A stretch of 52,418 nt of DNA. It comes from a virus. Both the position numbers and the translations under genes were made by a program. The stretch lies in IMG/VR virus record IMGVR_UViG_3300023179_000148, positions 1-52,418 of that record; one strand, given 5' to 3'. Shown here piece after piece: positions 18,058 through 25,846 of the stretch; the first letter of the stretch is position 1; each line of letters starts with the position of its first letter. Under the pieces are notes generated by a model. That model worked only from the letters and a program-made list of their open reading frames with translations, was not told the DNA's origin and searched no databases.

Positions 18058-18582
18058 CTATAAAACTGCTTTTTTACGCTTGTTTTTCTTCTTTAATTTT
18101 TCTTTTTTCTTTTCTAATTTGGCTGCTTTATCAATTTTTTCAGCTTTATATGCTTCTACTGCATTTGCGCTAGTTCTACTTCTCCAAGCAAAGTTGCACT
18201 CAGTGCAAGTAACAATTTTTGCTGTAGTCCATCTTCCAGTTGTTGATAGTTTTTCCACAGATGTTTCTAGTTTGCTAGGTCTAGCAGTACAAAACGGACA
18301 GTTAGGATATCTGCGCCGACGAGTCTCTTCTCCAAGATATGAAACTGAAAGAGTTCTACGAATTTCAATTTCATCTTTGCCTCCCCATATTCCCCAAATT
18401 TGTCTGTGTTCTAAAGCCCACTGTAAACAATCTTTTCTTACAATACAAGAAAAACATAAATTTTTAGCATCGTATTTTTCAGAAAAATCTTTGGAGAAAA
18501 ACCAGTCTAAATATTTTTTATTTGATGGCTTGGCACATAAAGCTTCACTTTGCCATTTAAGGCTTTCTGCTGGTTTCCACAT
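18058..18582 (-). CDS. WhiB-family Fe-S regulator fused to a zinc ribbon (174 aa)
   Basis: Residues 1-80 are a WhiB domain with the four cluster cysteines Cys16, Cys43, Cys46 and Cys52 (C...CxxC...C) and the GIWGG turn (residues 64-68). WhiB proteins bind a 4Fe-4S cluster and usually act with the primary sigma factor as transcription regulators. Residues 95-129 add two CxxC pairs (NCPFC and TCTEC), a probable zinc ribbon, and the last 30 residues are almost pure Lys/Glu. Usual WhiB proteins are about 80-130 residues, so this is a longer, fused form. It probably redirects host transcription or keeps superinfecting phage out; role inferred. Confidence 0.88.
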   Translation of the reverse strand: MWKPAESLKWQSEALCAKPSNKKYLDWFFSKDFSEKYDAKNLCFSCIVRKDCLQWALEHRQIWGIWGGKDEIEIRRTLSVSYLGEETRRRRYPNCPFCTARPSKLETSVEKLSTTGRWTTAKIVTCTECNFAWRSRTSANAVEAYKAEKIDKAAKLEKKKEKLKKKNKRKKAVL

Positions 18583-18637
18583 ATACTTTATTTTAAACTA
18601 AAGTACTATAAATCTACTGACTAAAACACTATATTCA

Positions 18638-18976
18638 CTATATCTCTATCCATGTAGCTAATTCAATATTTTCTACTATATCACCATACTCAGTTTCAGA
18701 GTTTTCGTCACATACGGTGTACTCAAACTCTTCTTCTAAAATTCCACACCAGCCTCTGGTTATTTGACAATTTTCAATTAATTTAAAACTATCCCCTAAA
18801 GAGTGAGCAACTCCATCTCTTTGAATAGCAGATGCTAGTGCTCTAGAAACAAGATCATTATCCATATCTACATGATCTAAAGTGTAGTAAACGGTTGAGT
18901 TAGGGCTATTTTTACTGTAGCCAGAGCCACTCCACTCACACCAAAGTTCTTCCCCAGGTCTTGTGTCTTTTTTCAT
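18638..18976 (-). CDS. Hypothetical acidic protein (112 aa)
   Basis: An acidic protein starting MKKDTRPGEELWCEWSGSG with Cys/Trp-rich ends (GWCGILEEEFEYTVC) and a helical middle (DLVSRALASAIQRDG). No catalytic motif or known domain is recognised. It lies between two WhiB-like genes and shares the minus-strand cluster of small regulatory or early genes. A Shine-Dalgarno-like GAGGAA precedes the start within the end of the upstream gene. Confidence 0.6.
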   Translation of the reverse strand: MKKDTRPGEELWCEWSGSGYSKNSPNSTVYYTLDHVDMDNDLVSRALASAIQRDGVAHSLGDSFKLIENCQITRGWCGILEEEFEYTVCDENSETEYGDIVENIELATWIEI

Positions 18977-18989
18977 TAATTTTTAAAAG

Positions 18990-19337
18990 CTATTCCTCTT
19001 CTGTAGAGTAAAAATTAAACTCAAAATCCTTTGAAAACTCATCATTTGTAAAATATATTTCTTCTTGTTTTTTTAGTTCATATATCCCAGCAATAGTTAC
19101 TGATCCACACATACAGCAGACATCTACAGAACCAGTGTTTATTATTGTTGGTATGTCTACGCCAACAAGTTTTACAAGGATATTGCCGTTCTCGTTTACG
19201 CTCTGAGGCTCCCATTTAGAGTGCTCTTCCATCCAGCACAACTCGCAAAGAGCCATAGGGCTAACCATTGAACTGTCTTCCATACATAGCCTTTCTTTAA
19301 GCGTATCTAGTAAGACAATTCTAGTTGTATTTTTCAT
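18990..19337 (-). CDS. Zinc-ribbon-like small protein (115 aa)
   Basis: Two cysteine pairs, CELC (Cys31, Cys34) and CCMC (Cys74-Cys77), are separated by about 40 residues, the layout of a zinc ribbon. Trp-rich segments (LCWMEEHSKWEP) flank the first knuckle, and the C-terminus is Phe/Glu-rich. Its start codon lies one base after the stop of the second WhiB gene, so the two are almost certainly co-translated. It may bind nucleic acid or a polymerase subunit; no family name is recognised. Confidence 0.65.
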   Translation of the reverse strand: MKNTTRIVLLDTLKERLCMEDSSMVSPMALCELCWMEEHSKWEPQSVNENGNILVKLVGVDIPTIINTGSVDVCCMCGSVTIAGIYELKKQEEIYFTNDEFSKDFEFNFYSTEEE

Positions 19338-19338
19338 T

Positions 19339-19617
19339 CTATATTTGTTTTAAATCTATATTTACAAAAATTTTTTTATGCTTTCTTATATTTGCTCTTT
19401 CTTTGGGACTTAATCCACCCCAAAAACCAAATAATTCATTTTTAATAGCCCAGTCAGCACATTCGGTTTTGTGAGGACATTTTTTGCATATGGAGTTTGC
19501 CATAGCATATGTATTCATTGAATCAACTTTTCTTTCATCTCTGTCATCAGTGTAAAATATTTCTACACCGACTTCTGCGCATAACGGTTCTTCAAATTCC
19601 CATGGTCCACGAGACAC
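19339..19617 (-). CDS. Second WhiB-family Fe-S protein (92 aa)
   Basis: A compact WhiB protein with Cys13, Cys44, Cys47 and Cys53 and the turn GFWGG (residues 64-68), followed by PKERANIRKH, a typical basic C-terminal tail. Length is normal for the family. It is distinct from the longer WhiB at 18058. In known phages such proteins bind Fe-S and compete with host WhiB proteins for the sigma factor, affecting host transcription or septation. A Shine-Dalgarno AAAGGAG precedes the ATG. Confidence 0.9.
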   Translation of the reverse strand: MSRGPWEFEEPLCAEVGVEIFYTDDRDERKVDSMNTYAMANSICKKCPHKTECADWAIKNELFGFWGGLSPKERANIRKHKKIFVNIDLKQI

Positions 19618-19663
19618 TTGGCTCTCCTTTTAAAGTTTGGTTATCGGGTTATTTACTTACAAA

Positions 19664-19987
19664 TTACTTTTGTTTACTCTCCAAGTCTCCAACTTCATAA
19701 CCGCATGCAGCATAACCAGCAATATCAATCCAAGTATCTGGTTGGTATCCAGATTTAGAAGCATAGCGAGCAACTTTTACAGCAATCATTGCCATCGCTA
19801 CATCTTCATTACTTACAGGGATACCAAAAATTATTTCCCATATTTTTGCTATTCTTTCAAAGTTTTCTTCAGGACCACCGTACTGTTTGTTGCGTTCTCC
19901 AGAAATAATTTTGGCCGCTTCTCGTAATGCTTCAACTCGTAAAGTAGTACCTTCGTTAGTTGTTGTCTTTTCACTATCTGATGTCAT
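19664..19987 (-). CDS. DUF6378-like phage protein (107 aa)
   Basis: The core reads ALREAAKIISGERNKQYGGP, then ENFERIAKIW, then EDVAMAMIAVKVARYA and DTWIDIAGYAACGYE. This pattern matches the phage family I know as DUF6378, small all-helical proteins with a MazG-like flavour, often near nucleotide metabolism or replication genes. No experimental function is established. The start overlaps the preceding gene by 14 bases. Confidence 0.75.
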   Translation of the reverse strand: MTSDSEKTTTNEGTTLRVEALREAAKIISGERNKQYGGPEENFERIAKIWEIIFGIPVSNEDVAMAMIAVKVARYASKSGYQPDTWIDIAGYAACGYEVGDLESKQK

Positions 19988-20192
19988 CTTTTATCCTCGC
20001 TATAACTTGGGCATTGTATTTTTTGGGAAGATTTTTATCAGAAGTGCTGTCAATAGTCACTTCATAATTAACATATTTTAGTGGGTCATCAAAGGTTATG
20101 GCAAGATACAAAGATATTTCTTCTTTGATATTGTCAATAATCTCTTGATGATTATTCCCAACTACAGAAAACTTATATGTAACTGTTTTCAA
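19974..20192 (-). CDS. Hypothetical small protein (72 aa)
   Basis: An alpha-beta pattern: strand (MKTVTYKFSVVGN), helix (IIDNIKEEISLYLAI), strands (NYEVTIDST, NAQVIARI). No motif is recognised. Its end overlaps the DUF6378-like gene and its start lies one base after the stop of the gene at 20194, so it belongs to the same minus-strand transcript. Confidence 0.6.
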   Translation of the reverse strand: MKTVTYKFSVVGNNHQEIIDNIKEEISLYLAITFDDPLKYVNYEVTIDSTSDKNLPKKYNAQVIARIKDDIR

Positions 20193-20193
20193 G

Positions 20194-20625
20194 TTACAAA
20201 CGTTTCTCTAATTGATCTGGTCTTAAATGAACTCCTTCTAAAAGAGGAGTTTTATTATCGTCGCTTTTGATAATAATATCTCCATAGCGAATTCCTACAA
20301 CGCGACCTCTCCTTCCATTAAAGTCTTTACCGCTCTTATTATCAAAAGCATCAGACTTTATTCGCACGTAATCTGCCAAAACAACAGAGCCAGGAGTTAC
20401 TTGAATCCAAGTTTCGCCTTTTTCCTCTTTTACAAGAGCATGACCTAGTGATAACTTAGCAAAGATAGCAATAATATCTTTAGAGTAGTCAACTTTTTGA
20501 TCTTTATTCTTTTCTTTTACATCTTCCCAAGACTTGAGAAGAGTTAAAACAGAGTCACCAACAATTCTTCTGGTCTTGTTTTTTGTCAGTTGCTCTTTCA
20601 CCCAGGCGATATCTACATCAGCCAT
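20194..20625 (-). CDS. Hypothetical protein with SH3/KOW-like C-terminus (143 aa)
   Basis: The N-terminal 75 residues are helical and charged. From about residue 80 the pattern VVLADYVRIKSDAF, then GRRGRVVGIRYGDIIIKSDD, then GVHLRPDQLEKRL looks like a small beta-barrel of KOW or SH3 type, as in ribosome- or nucleic-acid-binding proteins. No catalytic residues are obvious. It is the last gene after the GT-B glycosyltransferase on the minus strand. Function not recognised. Confidence 0.6.
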   Translation of the reverse strand: MADVDIAWVKEQLTKNKTRRIVGDSVLTLLKSWEDVKEKNKDQKVDYSKDIIAIFAKLSLGHALVKEEKGETWIQVTPGSVVLADYVRIKSDAFDNKSGKDFNGRRGRVVGIRYGDIIIKSDDNKTPLLEGVHLRPDQLEKRL

Positions 20626-20655
20626 TTTTTGTTCCTTTCCTAGTTAGTTTGTTTA

Positions 20656-21666
20656 TTACTTTTGTAGCAGTATGTTTCCTATATTTTCTTTTATACTCTC
20701 CCATGAGGGTATATTTTGAATATAAGATTCTTTTTGTTTTTTAGACATCTCTACTCTTTCAATAGGACTCATTTCTTCTATAGCGTTCGGAAGCATTGAC
20801 CATTCTGGACCAATATACGTAGTTAACCTCCAATCAGTAATTGCAGGTACTCCTATGTAAAGCGCTTGAGATAAAGTTGGAAACCACCAAGGATTTCCAG
20901 ATTTATAAACTGAAATCAAAACTCCCATTGAACCAGATATTCTAGCCAATATGTCTTTGTTGCCTTCCCACTTAGTTGCTCTGTAGTTAATTTGCGGGTT
21001 AGATAAAGAAACAGATATTTTACGATACCAATCGGTTTTGGGGTTGTCTATACACCAATAACTTCCATCAACATAGTTATGTATTGGGTTATTAATTTCT
21101 AAAAGATATGCGTCTGGATTAACTAAAAATAATTTTGTTTTATTTATATTAGGTATATATTTAGTAACTACCTCTTCAGTAGACCAAGGATAAGACGGAA
21201 TAATTGTTTTAGGCCAAGCATCGCCATAAAGTTTTCTAGCGCCTTCTACTACGTTTTTATAATTTTTAGGCTCTAAAGCTAACCTGTACTCTCGCTTTTT
21301 AGAGTGAAAATTACCAAAAAAAGATTCTGGTTTTCTATATATGTCTCCTAAACTAAAATACAGTTTGTGAGGATTTATGGTGTCTATAAAAAGAGAAAGA
21401 GTTCCTAGGTCACTAGCGTGATTTATTACGGATAGAGCGCCGTATGCCCTGTGGGAAGCAATACCTGTTGGCTTAGCGATACCCACCAAAATGGCGTCAT
21501 ATTGGGATAAATAATCTTTAGTCATAGTTACTGAAGGATCTTCCCAAGTAACATCAAAACCTAATTCATTTAAAGCACTATTAATATTTCCAGCAAATGA
21601 AGGAATTTTTTCGTTTGTATTTTTAGATGCATGAGAGGCTGTGCATCCTGTAATTAATACCTTCAT
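20656..21666 (-). CDS. GT-B-type glycosyltransferase (336 aa)
   Basis: The N-terminus MKVLITGCTASHASKN followed by FAGNINSALNELGFDV is typical of GT-B glycosyltransferases, and the C-terminal half has ISGSMGVLISVYKSGNPWWFP, TLSQALYIGVPAITDW, the donor-binding layout of that fold. It shows no clear similarity to the GT-A enzymes at 13192-16772. It sits directly after the replication genes, so a role in DNA-base glucosylation (as for T4 glucosyltransferases) is conceivable, but surface or protein glycosylation is equally possible. No hydroxymethylase or other base-modification gene is seen in the window. Confidence 0.7.
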   Translation of the reverse strand: MKVLITGCTASHASKNTNEKIPSFAGNINSALNELGFDVTWEDPSVTMTKDYLSQYDAILVGIAKPTGIASHRAYGALSVINHASDLGTLSLFIDTINPHKLYFSLGDIYRKPESFFGNFHSKKREYRLALEPKNYKNVVEGARKLYGDAWPKTIIPSYPWSTEEVVTKYIPNINKTKLFLVNPDAYLLEINNPIHNYVDGSYWCIDNPKTDWYRKISVSLSNPQINYRATKWEGNKDILARISGSMGVLISVYKSGNPWWFPTLSQALYIGVPAITDWRLTTYIGPEWSMLPNAIEEMSPIERVEMSKKQKESYIQNIPSWESIKENIGNILLQK

Positions 21667-21690
21667 ATAAACCTCTTATATCTAAGATGG

Positions 21691-21739
21691 TTACTAGATG
21701 TTGTTGGTAATTCCCCTAAACAACAACAACATCTAGTAA
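21691..21739. repeat. 16-bp perfect inverted repeat between replication and glycosyltransferase genes
   Basis: Bases 21691-21706 are the exact reverse complement of 21724-21739, with a 17-base spacer. On the minus strand it follows the stop of the ssDNA-binding candidate but no T-run comes after it. On the plus strand ACTCTA and seven T follow. It is probably a transcript-end or processing hairpin; a binding site for a dimeric protein or replication protein is also possible. Confidence 0.7.
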
Positions 21740-21754
21740 ACTCTATTTTTTTAT

Positions 21755-22276
21755 TTAGAATGGAGCAGCAGGAGCAGCAGCTGGTGCTGGTGCAGGTGCT
21801 GGTGCTGGAGATGGAGCTGGTGCTGGTGCACTGGCAACTGGAGCAGATACTGCAGAAGTTTGCGCAGCATTTGGGTAATAGTTCTTAATTTCATTCTTTT
21901 TAGAACCATTCCAAGTACGTGTTCCAACTTGAGCACGAAAACGCTTACCAGTAATTACTTGCTCAATTTGAGCATTAGTTGGCGCTGGTTGCTGTAAGAA
22001 GTAATCACGAGGAACACCAAGAGCATGCATCTTTTTAAAAAAGATACCAAGAGCAGCAGGACTATCTGGGGAAACAACTAGGTTGTCCCAAACAAGACGC
22101 TTGTTATGAGCGCCACCTTCAACCTGAGCTTTTACAGAGAACATTGTTTTACCGCTCTGTGTCATTTTATGTGTAGCCTCTAAAACTACAACATCATAAT
22201 CACCGTCTGGAAGCGGATCATAGTTACCTGATTCGCCTGCTTCTTTGATGAGATCACTCCAATTTAGAGTACTCAT
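21755..22276 (-). CDS. DUF669-type candidate single-strand DNA-binding protein (173 aa)
   Basis: Residues about 20-130 match the phage DUF669 pattern: LPDGDYDVVVLEATHK, SGKTMFSVKAQVEGG, KRLVWDNLVV, then FRAQVGTRTWNG. Proteins of this family are commonly assigned as phage ssDNA-binding proteins in recombination modules. The tail (about 140-173) is an Ala/Pro-repeat linker ending AAPF, recalling a flexible SSB-like tail, although it lacks the acidic tip of bacterial SSB. It follows the RecA-like ATPase by three bases, consistent with a recombination cassette. Confidence 0.75.
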   Translation of the reverse strand: MSTLNWSDLIKEAGESGNYDPLPDGDYDVVVLEATHKMTQSGKTMFSVKAQVEGGAHNKRLVWDNLVVSPDSPAALGIFFKKMHALGVPRDYFLQQPAPTNAQIEQVITGKRFRAQVGTRTWNGSKKNEIKNYYPNAAQTSAVSAPVASAPAPAPSPAPAPAPAPAAAPAAPF

Positions 22277-22279
22277 TTG

Positions 22280-23059
22280 TTATACCTCTTTCTTTTCTTT
22301 AGTTGTGTTTTCTTGAGTATTTTGCTTAGGTCCAAAAATGGTATTAAGCATTACTTCAATTGATAACTTATCTTGCTCGACTATAGAACCTAGACGACCT
22401 TGTACTCGCTCGCCAGCTTCATAATCGTTTGTTCTTTCCACATACATACGCCTTACTTTATAAGGAGGTTGTAGTGGATCTGGATTTGCCATTTGCTCTA
22501 CTGTCAACGCACCAAGAATGTCGTAAAAATATGGTGCTTGAATTGCTAGTTGACCTTGTAAATATGGACGGTGTCTTCCATCCTGGCTTGTTCTTGACAT
22601 AGCAGTAAGTACAACTGCTTCAAGAGGATTTGTAGCATGCATAGTCAAATCGCGAAGATCACGAAGAAGCCCACCCATGTGACGAAGAAGTTCGCCCCAC
22701 TGCTGCATCTTCATTTGTTCTGTACCTGCGATGCTGTCCATACATTTCACTTGTAGTTCAGAGATTGAATCAATAATCAAACTCTTGAAGTGATGCTTTC
22801 CAAGTTGTAACCACTGATAAACCTTGATAACAGTGTCATAGTCACGAACTGTAACTACAACAGTGTCCCAAGTTCCATCGGCGATTGGTGGTTCCTCACG
22901 AAGAGGATCCCAATACTTAACAACGATAGGTAGGAATCGGTGCCCACCCTCGACGTCAAGCATGAGTCGTGGGTATGGAGCAGTTACAGCAAAAGTAGAT
23001 TTACCTACTTTGCTTTCTCCGTACACCATAACCGTAAGAGAGCGTTGAATCTCACTCAT
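22280..23059 (-). CDS. RecA-like recombination ATPase, Sak4-type (259 aa)
   Basis: Walker A is GESKVGKST (residues 14-22); Walker B is LIIDS (about 94-98). Residues VVLTAMSRTS (about 149-158) fit the sensor region. Size and the lack of large extra domains fit phage Sak4/AAA_24 proteins, which help anneal or exchange strands together with an SSB-type partner. The neighbours, an SSB candidate on one side and a Cas4/RecB-like nuclease on the other, support homologous recombination or replication repair. It acts in the cytoplasm on phage DNA. Confidence 0.85.
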   Translation of the reverse strand: MSEIQRSLTVMVYGESKVGKSTFAVTAPYPRLMLDVEGGHRFLPIVVKYWDPLREEPPIADGTWDTVVVTVRDYDTVIKVYQWLQLGKHHFKSLIIDSISELQVKCMDSIAGTEQMKMQQWGELLRHMGGLLRDLRDLTMHATNPLEAVVLTAMSRTSQDGRHRPYLQGQLAIQAPYFYDILGALTVEQMANPDPLQPPYKVRRMYVERTNDYEAGERVQGRLGSIVEQDKLSIEVMLNTIFGPKQNTQENTTKEKKEV

Positions 23060-23062
23060 ACG

Positions 23063-23989
23063 TCACTCGCCTCCTTTTTTCTCTGTTTCGTAATATGCAT
23101 AAGGATCAGTCTCCTCATACATTTCACTAAGTGCTTGTTCAGCGGCGCTTCCGTCGTCAAACATTGGGCAGATAGTAAAAAATTGGCATTTCCATTTACA
23201 ATCACGACTTGGTTTTGGATAAGCATTAAAAGCATGGCTCTCACCAGCATCTAATGCATGTCTTACTCTCATTAAGTCAGTAATTGTTCCGTGAATTCTA
23301 TTCCAAAAAGAACGTAAAGTAAAAATGTTATGACGAATTTCTACTTGATCATAAAACGGAGGTTTAGCAGCCGCAGTTCTACGAACTTTTTTAAGAAGAG
23401 TAAATATTCCGCCTTCACTTCTTTCTTTTTCATTTGTTTTAGTAGACTCTAAAAGCATATATGTCATAACTTGTTCATTCATGTGAGCCATATTTGCAAA
23501 CTCAGATAAAGAACCTCCTACAGTTTTAAAATCTCTAAACATTCTTACTCCGTCAGCTTTACGACGAACACGCATATCAAGTTTTCCTTGAAGTTCTACT
23601 TCGCCGTTAAACAGTGGAGCAACAATCTGTTCTTCAGTAGATATCATTTCTAATTCAGCATCAATACCATTTTCTTCCACCCATTGCTCATAACCTTCAA
23701 GCATGATACGACCTAACTCTCCTTCTGTTTCAAGATTAGACACATCTCTAAAATCTTGAAGTAAAATTTGTTTATCTTGCTCAATTAGTTCAGCATGTGC
23801 AGTTAATAGTGGAACACCTTTTGCATAGTGAGCATCTAAAGCGGCGTGAATTCTACTTCCCATAGCAAGTGGCCCAGTCATATCTTGATACTTAGGTTTT
23901 AATCCACGATAATAAGTTAGCCACCATCGACGACGACAATCTTTAAATGTTTGTATTTCCGAGTTAGATAGTTTTATGACTCCACTCAT
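23063..23989 (-). CDS. Cas4/RecB-like Fe-S PD-(D/E)XK nuclease (308 aa)
   Basis: The PD-(D/E)XK core has His48 (GSRIHAA), Asp138 (KLDMRV) and Asp153-x-Lys155 (RDFKT). Cys18 (FKDCRR) and the C-terminal CKWKCQFFTIC (Cys264, Cys268, Cys274) form the four-cysteine layout that holds a 4Fe-4S cluster in Cas4 and AddB-type nucleases. Such phage enzymes process DNA ends for recombination, often as 5' to 3' exonucleases. The start overlaps the end of the helicase gene by four bases (ATGA), so they are co-translated. No CRISPR array is seen. Confidence 0.88.
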   Translation of the reverse strand: MSGVIKLSNSEIQTFKDCRRRWWLTYYRGLKPKYQDMTGPLAMGSRIHAALDAHYAKGVPLLTAHAELIEQDKQILLQDFRDVSNLETEGELGRIMLEGYEQWVEENGIDAELEMISTEEQIVAPLFNGEVELQGKLDMRVRRKADGVRMFRDFKTVGGSLSEFANMAHMNEQVMTYMLLESTKTNEKERSEGGIFTLLKKVRRTAAAKPPFYDQVEIRHNIFTLRSFWNRIHGTITDLMRVRHALDAGESHAFNAYPKPSRDCKWKCQFFTICPMFDDGSAAEQALSEMYEETDPYAYYETEKKGGE

Positions 23990-25785
23990 AGGTTTCCTGT
24001 CTTATCATCTTGTAGTAGTTTTAAAAGTTGATTCTTATCTTTAACAATTTGTTCAAAGTTATCGGCTTTAGTTTCTAAAACTTGAATAACTTTTTCTTCT
24101 ATAGTTCCTTCTGTAACATAGTCAGTGACTACTATAGAATCATGTATTTCACTTCCAATTCTGTGTACGCGATCTAATACTTGCTTGTAATCAATTAAAG
24201 ACCAAGGTCTTTGAAGCATTATTAGACGACGAGCAGCAGTTAGTGTAATTCCAACTCCCCCCGCTTGGGCTGTAAACAGAATCCATTTTATTGCTCCAGA
24301 TTGAAAATCGTCAATAGCCTTCTGACGTTCATCTTCATCTTGCTCTCCTGTAATTAATCCATGGGAAATTTTTTTCTTTGTTAACTCTGCGCTCAGCAGG
24401 TTAATAAGTTGTTTAGAGACGGCGCTTACCGCTACAGAGTCATCTCCAAAATCCCCATTCTCAATATCATCCATCAAAGCATCAATTTTGCATGAAGGAG
24501 CATCTAGTACTGCTTTAGGCTCTCCAGTTACTTCATTAATAGCAATAGTTGCATAAGAACTAGCAAATTGAAGAAGTCTTATTGTTTGAGTTAAAACGCT
24601 AGGAGCTACAAGAGTATCGCCAGACTCAAGTTCAGAGATCATCAAGTCTCTCATCTGCTCGTAGGCTTTTTTCTGCTTAGTGGACATCTCTACATCTCTG
24701 CGCTCTTTTAAAACTGGAGGTAAATTAGGTAGTACAACTTTTTTAAGCATACGTCTCATGTATGGATTTACGCTTTTATAAAACTCATCTTGCATCTGAG
24801 GCTTAACCCCTAAAACCATCATTCCACCAAAAGCGTTAAGCATTACATCAACCATTCGATCAATCCATTTTGTCTTGCTAGGCCAGTCTTTAGGAGAGAT
24901 CCAATGAAGTATTGACCAAAGATCTACAACATTGTTAGCAATAGGTGTTCCAGTTAATGCAAAACGAATTTCAGAAGTACCAGAAGCAGACCAAAGAGCA
25001 CGAGACTGTTTTGACTTAGGATCTTTACTTCTATGAATCTCATCGGCTATTACTGCTTTAAATTTAAAATTATTTAACTCTCTTAAATGAACTTCGCAAC
25101 GGTTCTCGCTAATCTTTTCATCTTGACCACCGCAAGCGCGACATCTTGTCAAAGAAATAGATCCATAAGGAGAAAGTCTTGAGTGAGAACGAAGTGACTC
25201 CCAATTAATAATAAATACTTCTGCTGACTGTTCAAATTGTTTTTTGCGTTGAACAGCAGATCCTTTAATAACTTGAGTCGTTACATCTGGCCACCATTTA
25301 GCAAACTCTCTTGCCCAGTTCTTTTTTAAAGTGTTAGGGCAAACAATAAGAATAGGAAAAACCTCTTCTCCTCTATCGTTTAACTCTTTTAGGGCTCTAA
25401 TAGCCTGAGCAGTCTTACCTAAGCCAGGTTCATCGGCTAGAAGGGCTCTTTTAGCGGTTGCTAGGAAGGCAACTCCTGCTCTTTGATGAGGAAATAGCAC
25501 CTCATCGCCTTCATAAGTCTCTAACTCTCTTAAATTATTAGCTGGGGTAATTCTTGTCTCTAATTGATTGGTTGCCCAGGCTCCTAAAGTAGGCTTTATC
25601 TCTAAATCACTGCGGAAAGTGGAGCGTAGGGCTAGACAGGTTGTCCAACTTAGGGGGACTCTCCAAACCTGCTCAGAAGCGCTCCAGGAGGCTCCTGGAA
25701 GGCTTTTACAGAGTTCTTTATATCGCCAGTCAGCACTTATAAGGATATATTCTCCTTGAGCATCTATATCTACAGATACTGACAC
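23986..25785 (-). CDS. SNF2-family DNA helicase/annealing translocase (599 aa)
   Basis: Motif I is ADEPGLGKT (residues 117-125), motif II is ADEIH (247-251), motif III is ALTGTPIAN, and motifs V-VI read QAGGVGITLTAA and QVLDRVHRIGS. The N-terminal roughly 60 residues (WSASEQVWRVPL) resemble the HARP-like segment of SMARCAL1-type annealing helicases. Between motifs Ia and II there is CRACGG...CEVH (Cys215, Cys218, Cys230, His233), a probable zinc finger insertion. It is likely a DNA translocase for replication fork or recombination work on phage DNA. Confidence 0.9.
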   Translation of the reverse strand: MSVSVDIDAQGEYILISADWRYKELCKSLPGASWSASEQVWRVPLSWTTCLALRSTFRSDLEIKPTLGAWATNQLETRITPANNLRELETYEGDEVLFPHQRAGVAFLATAKRALLADEPGLGKTAQAIRALKELNDRGEEVFPILIVCPNTLKKNWAREFAKWWPDVTTQVIKGSAVQRKKQFEQSAEVFIINWESLRSHSRLSPYGSISLTRCRACGGQDEKISENRCEVHLRELNNFKFKAVIADEIHRSKDPKSKQSRALWSASGTSEIRFALTGTPIANNVVDLWSILHWISPKDWPSKTKWIDRMVDVMLNAFGGMMVLGVKPQMQDEFYKSVNPYMRRMLKKVVLPNLPPVLKERRDVEMSTKQKKAYEQMRDLMISELESGDTLVAPSVLTQTIRLLQFASSYATIAINEVTGEPKAVLDAPSCKIDALMDDIENGDFGDDSVAVSAVSKQLINLLSAELTKKKISHGLITGEQDEDERQKAIDDFQSGAIKWILFTAQAGGVGITLTAARRLIMLQRPWSLIDYKQVLDRVHRIGSEIHDSIVVTDYVTEGTIEEKVIQVLETKADNFEQIVKDKNQLLKLLQDDKTGNL

Positions 25786-25803
25786 TTTAACCCCTTACTT
25801 GTA

Positions 25804-25845
25804 TATGGACTAAAATATTTTTTAGATTATTTTTTTCTGTCCATA
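25804..25845. repeat. 7-bp inverted repeat flanking a T-rich loop
   Basis: TATGGAC (25804-25810) pairs with GTCCATA (25839-25845) across a 28-base loop containing long T and A runs. It lies between the RuvC-like and helicase genes, where it may be a weak minus-strand terminator or leader structure. Confidence 0.35.
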
Positions 25846-25846
25846 C

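Noticed and set aside
18080-18601. A 173-codon plus-strand frame with hydrophobic, Phe-rich start opposite the WhiB gene
   Set aside because: The minus strand encodes a clear WhiB protein with all cluster cysteines; the hydrophobic start is just the complement of the Lys-rich tail.
23063-23989. Cas4-like nuclease as sign of a CRISPR-Cas system
   Set aside because: No cas1, cas2 or repeat array is seen; the neighbours are phage recombination genes, where Cas4/RecB-like nucleases are common.
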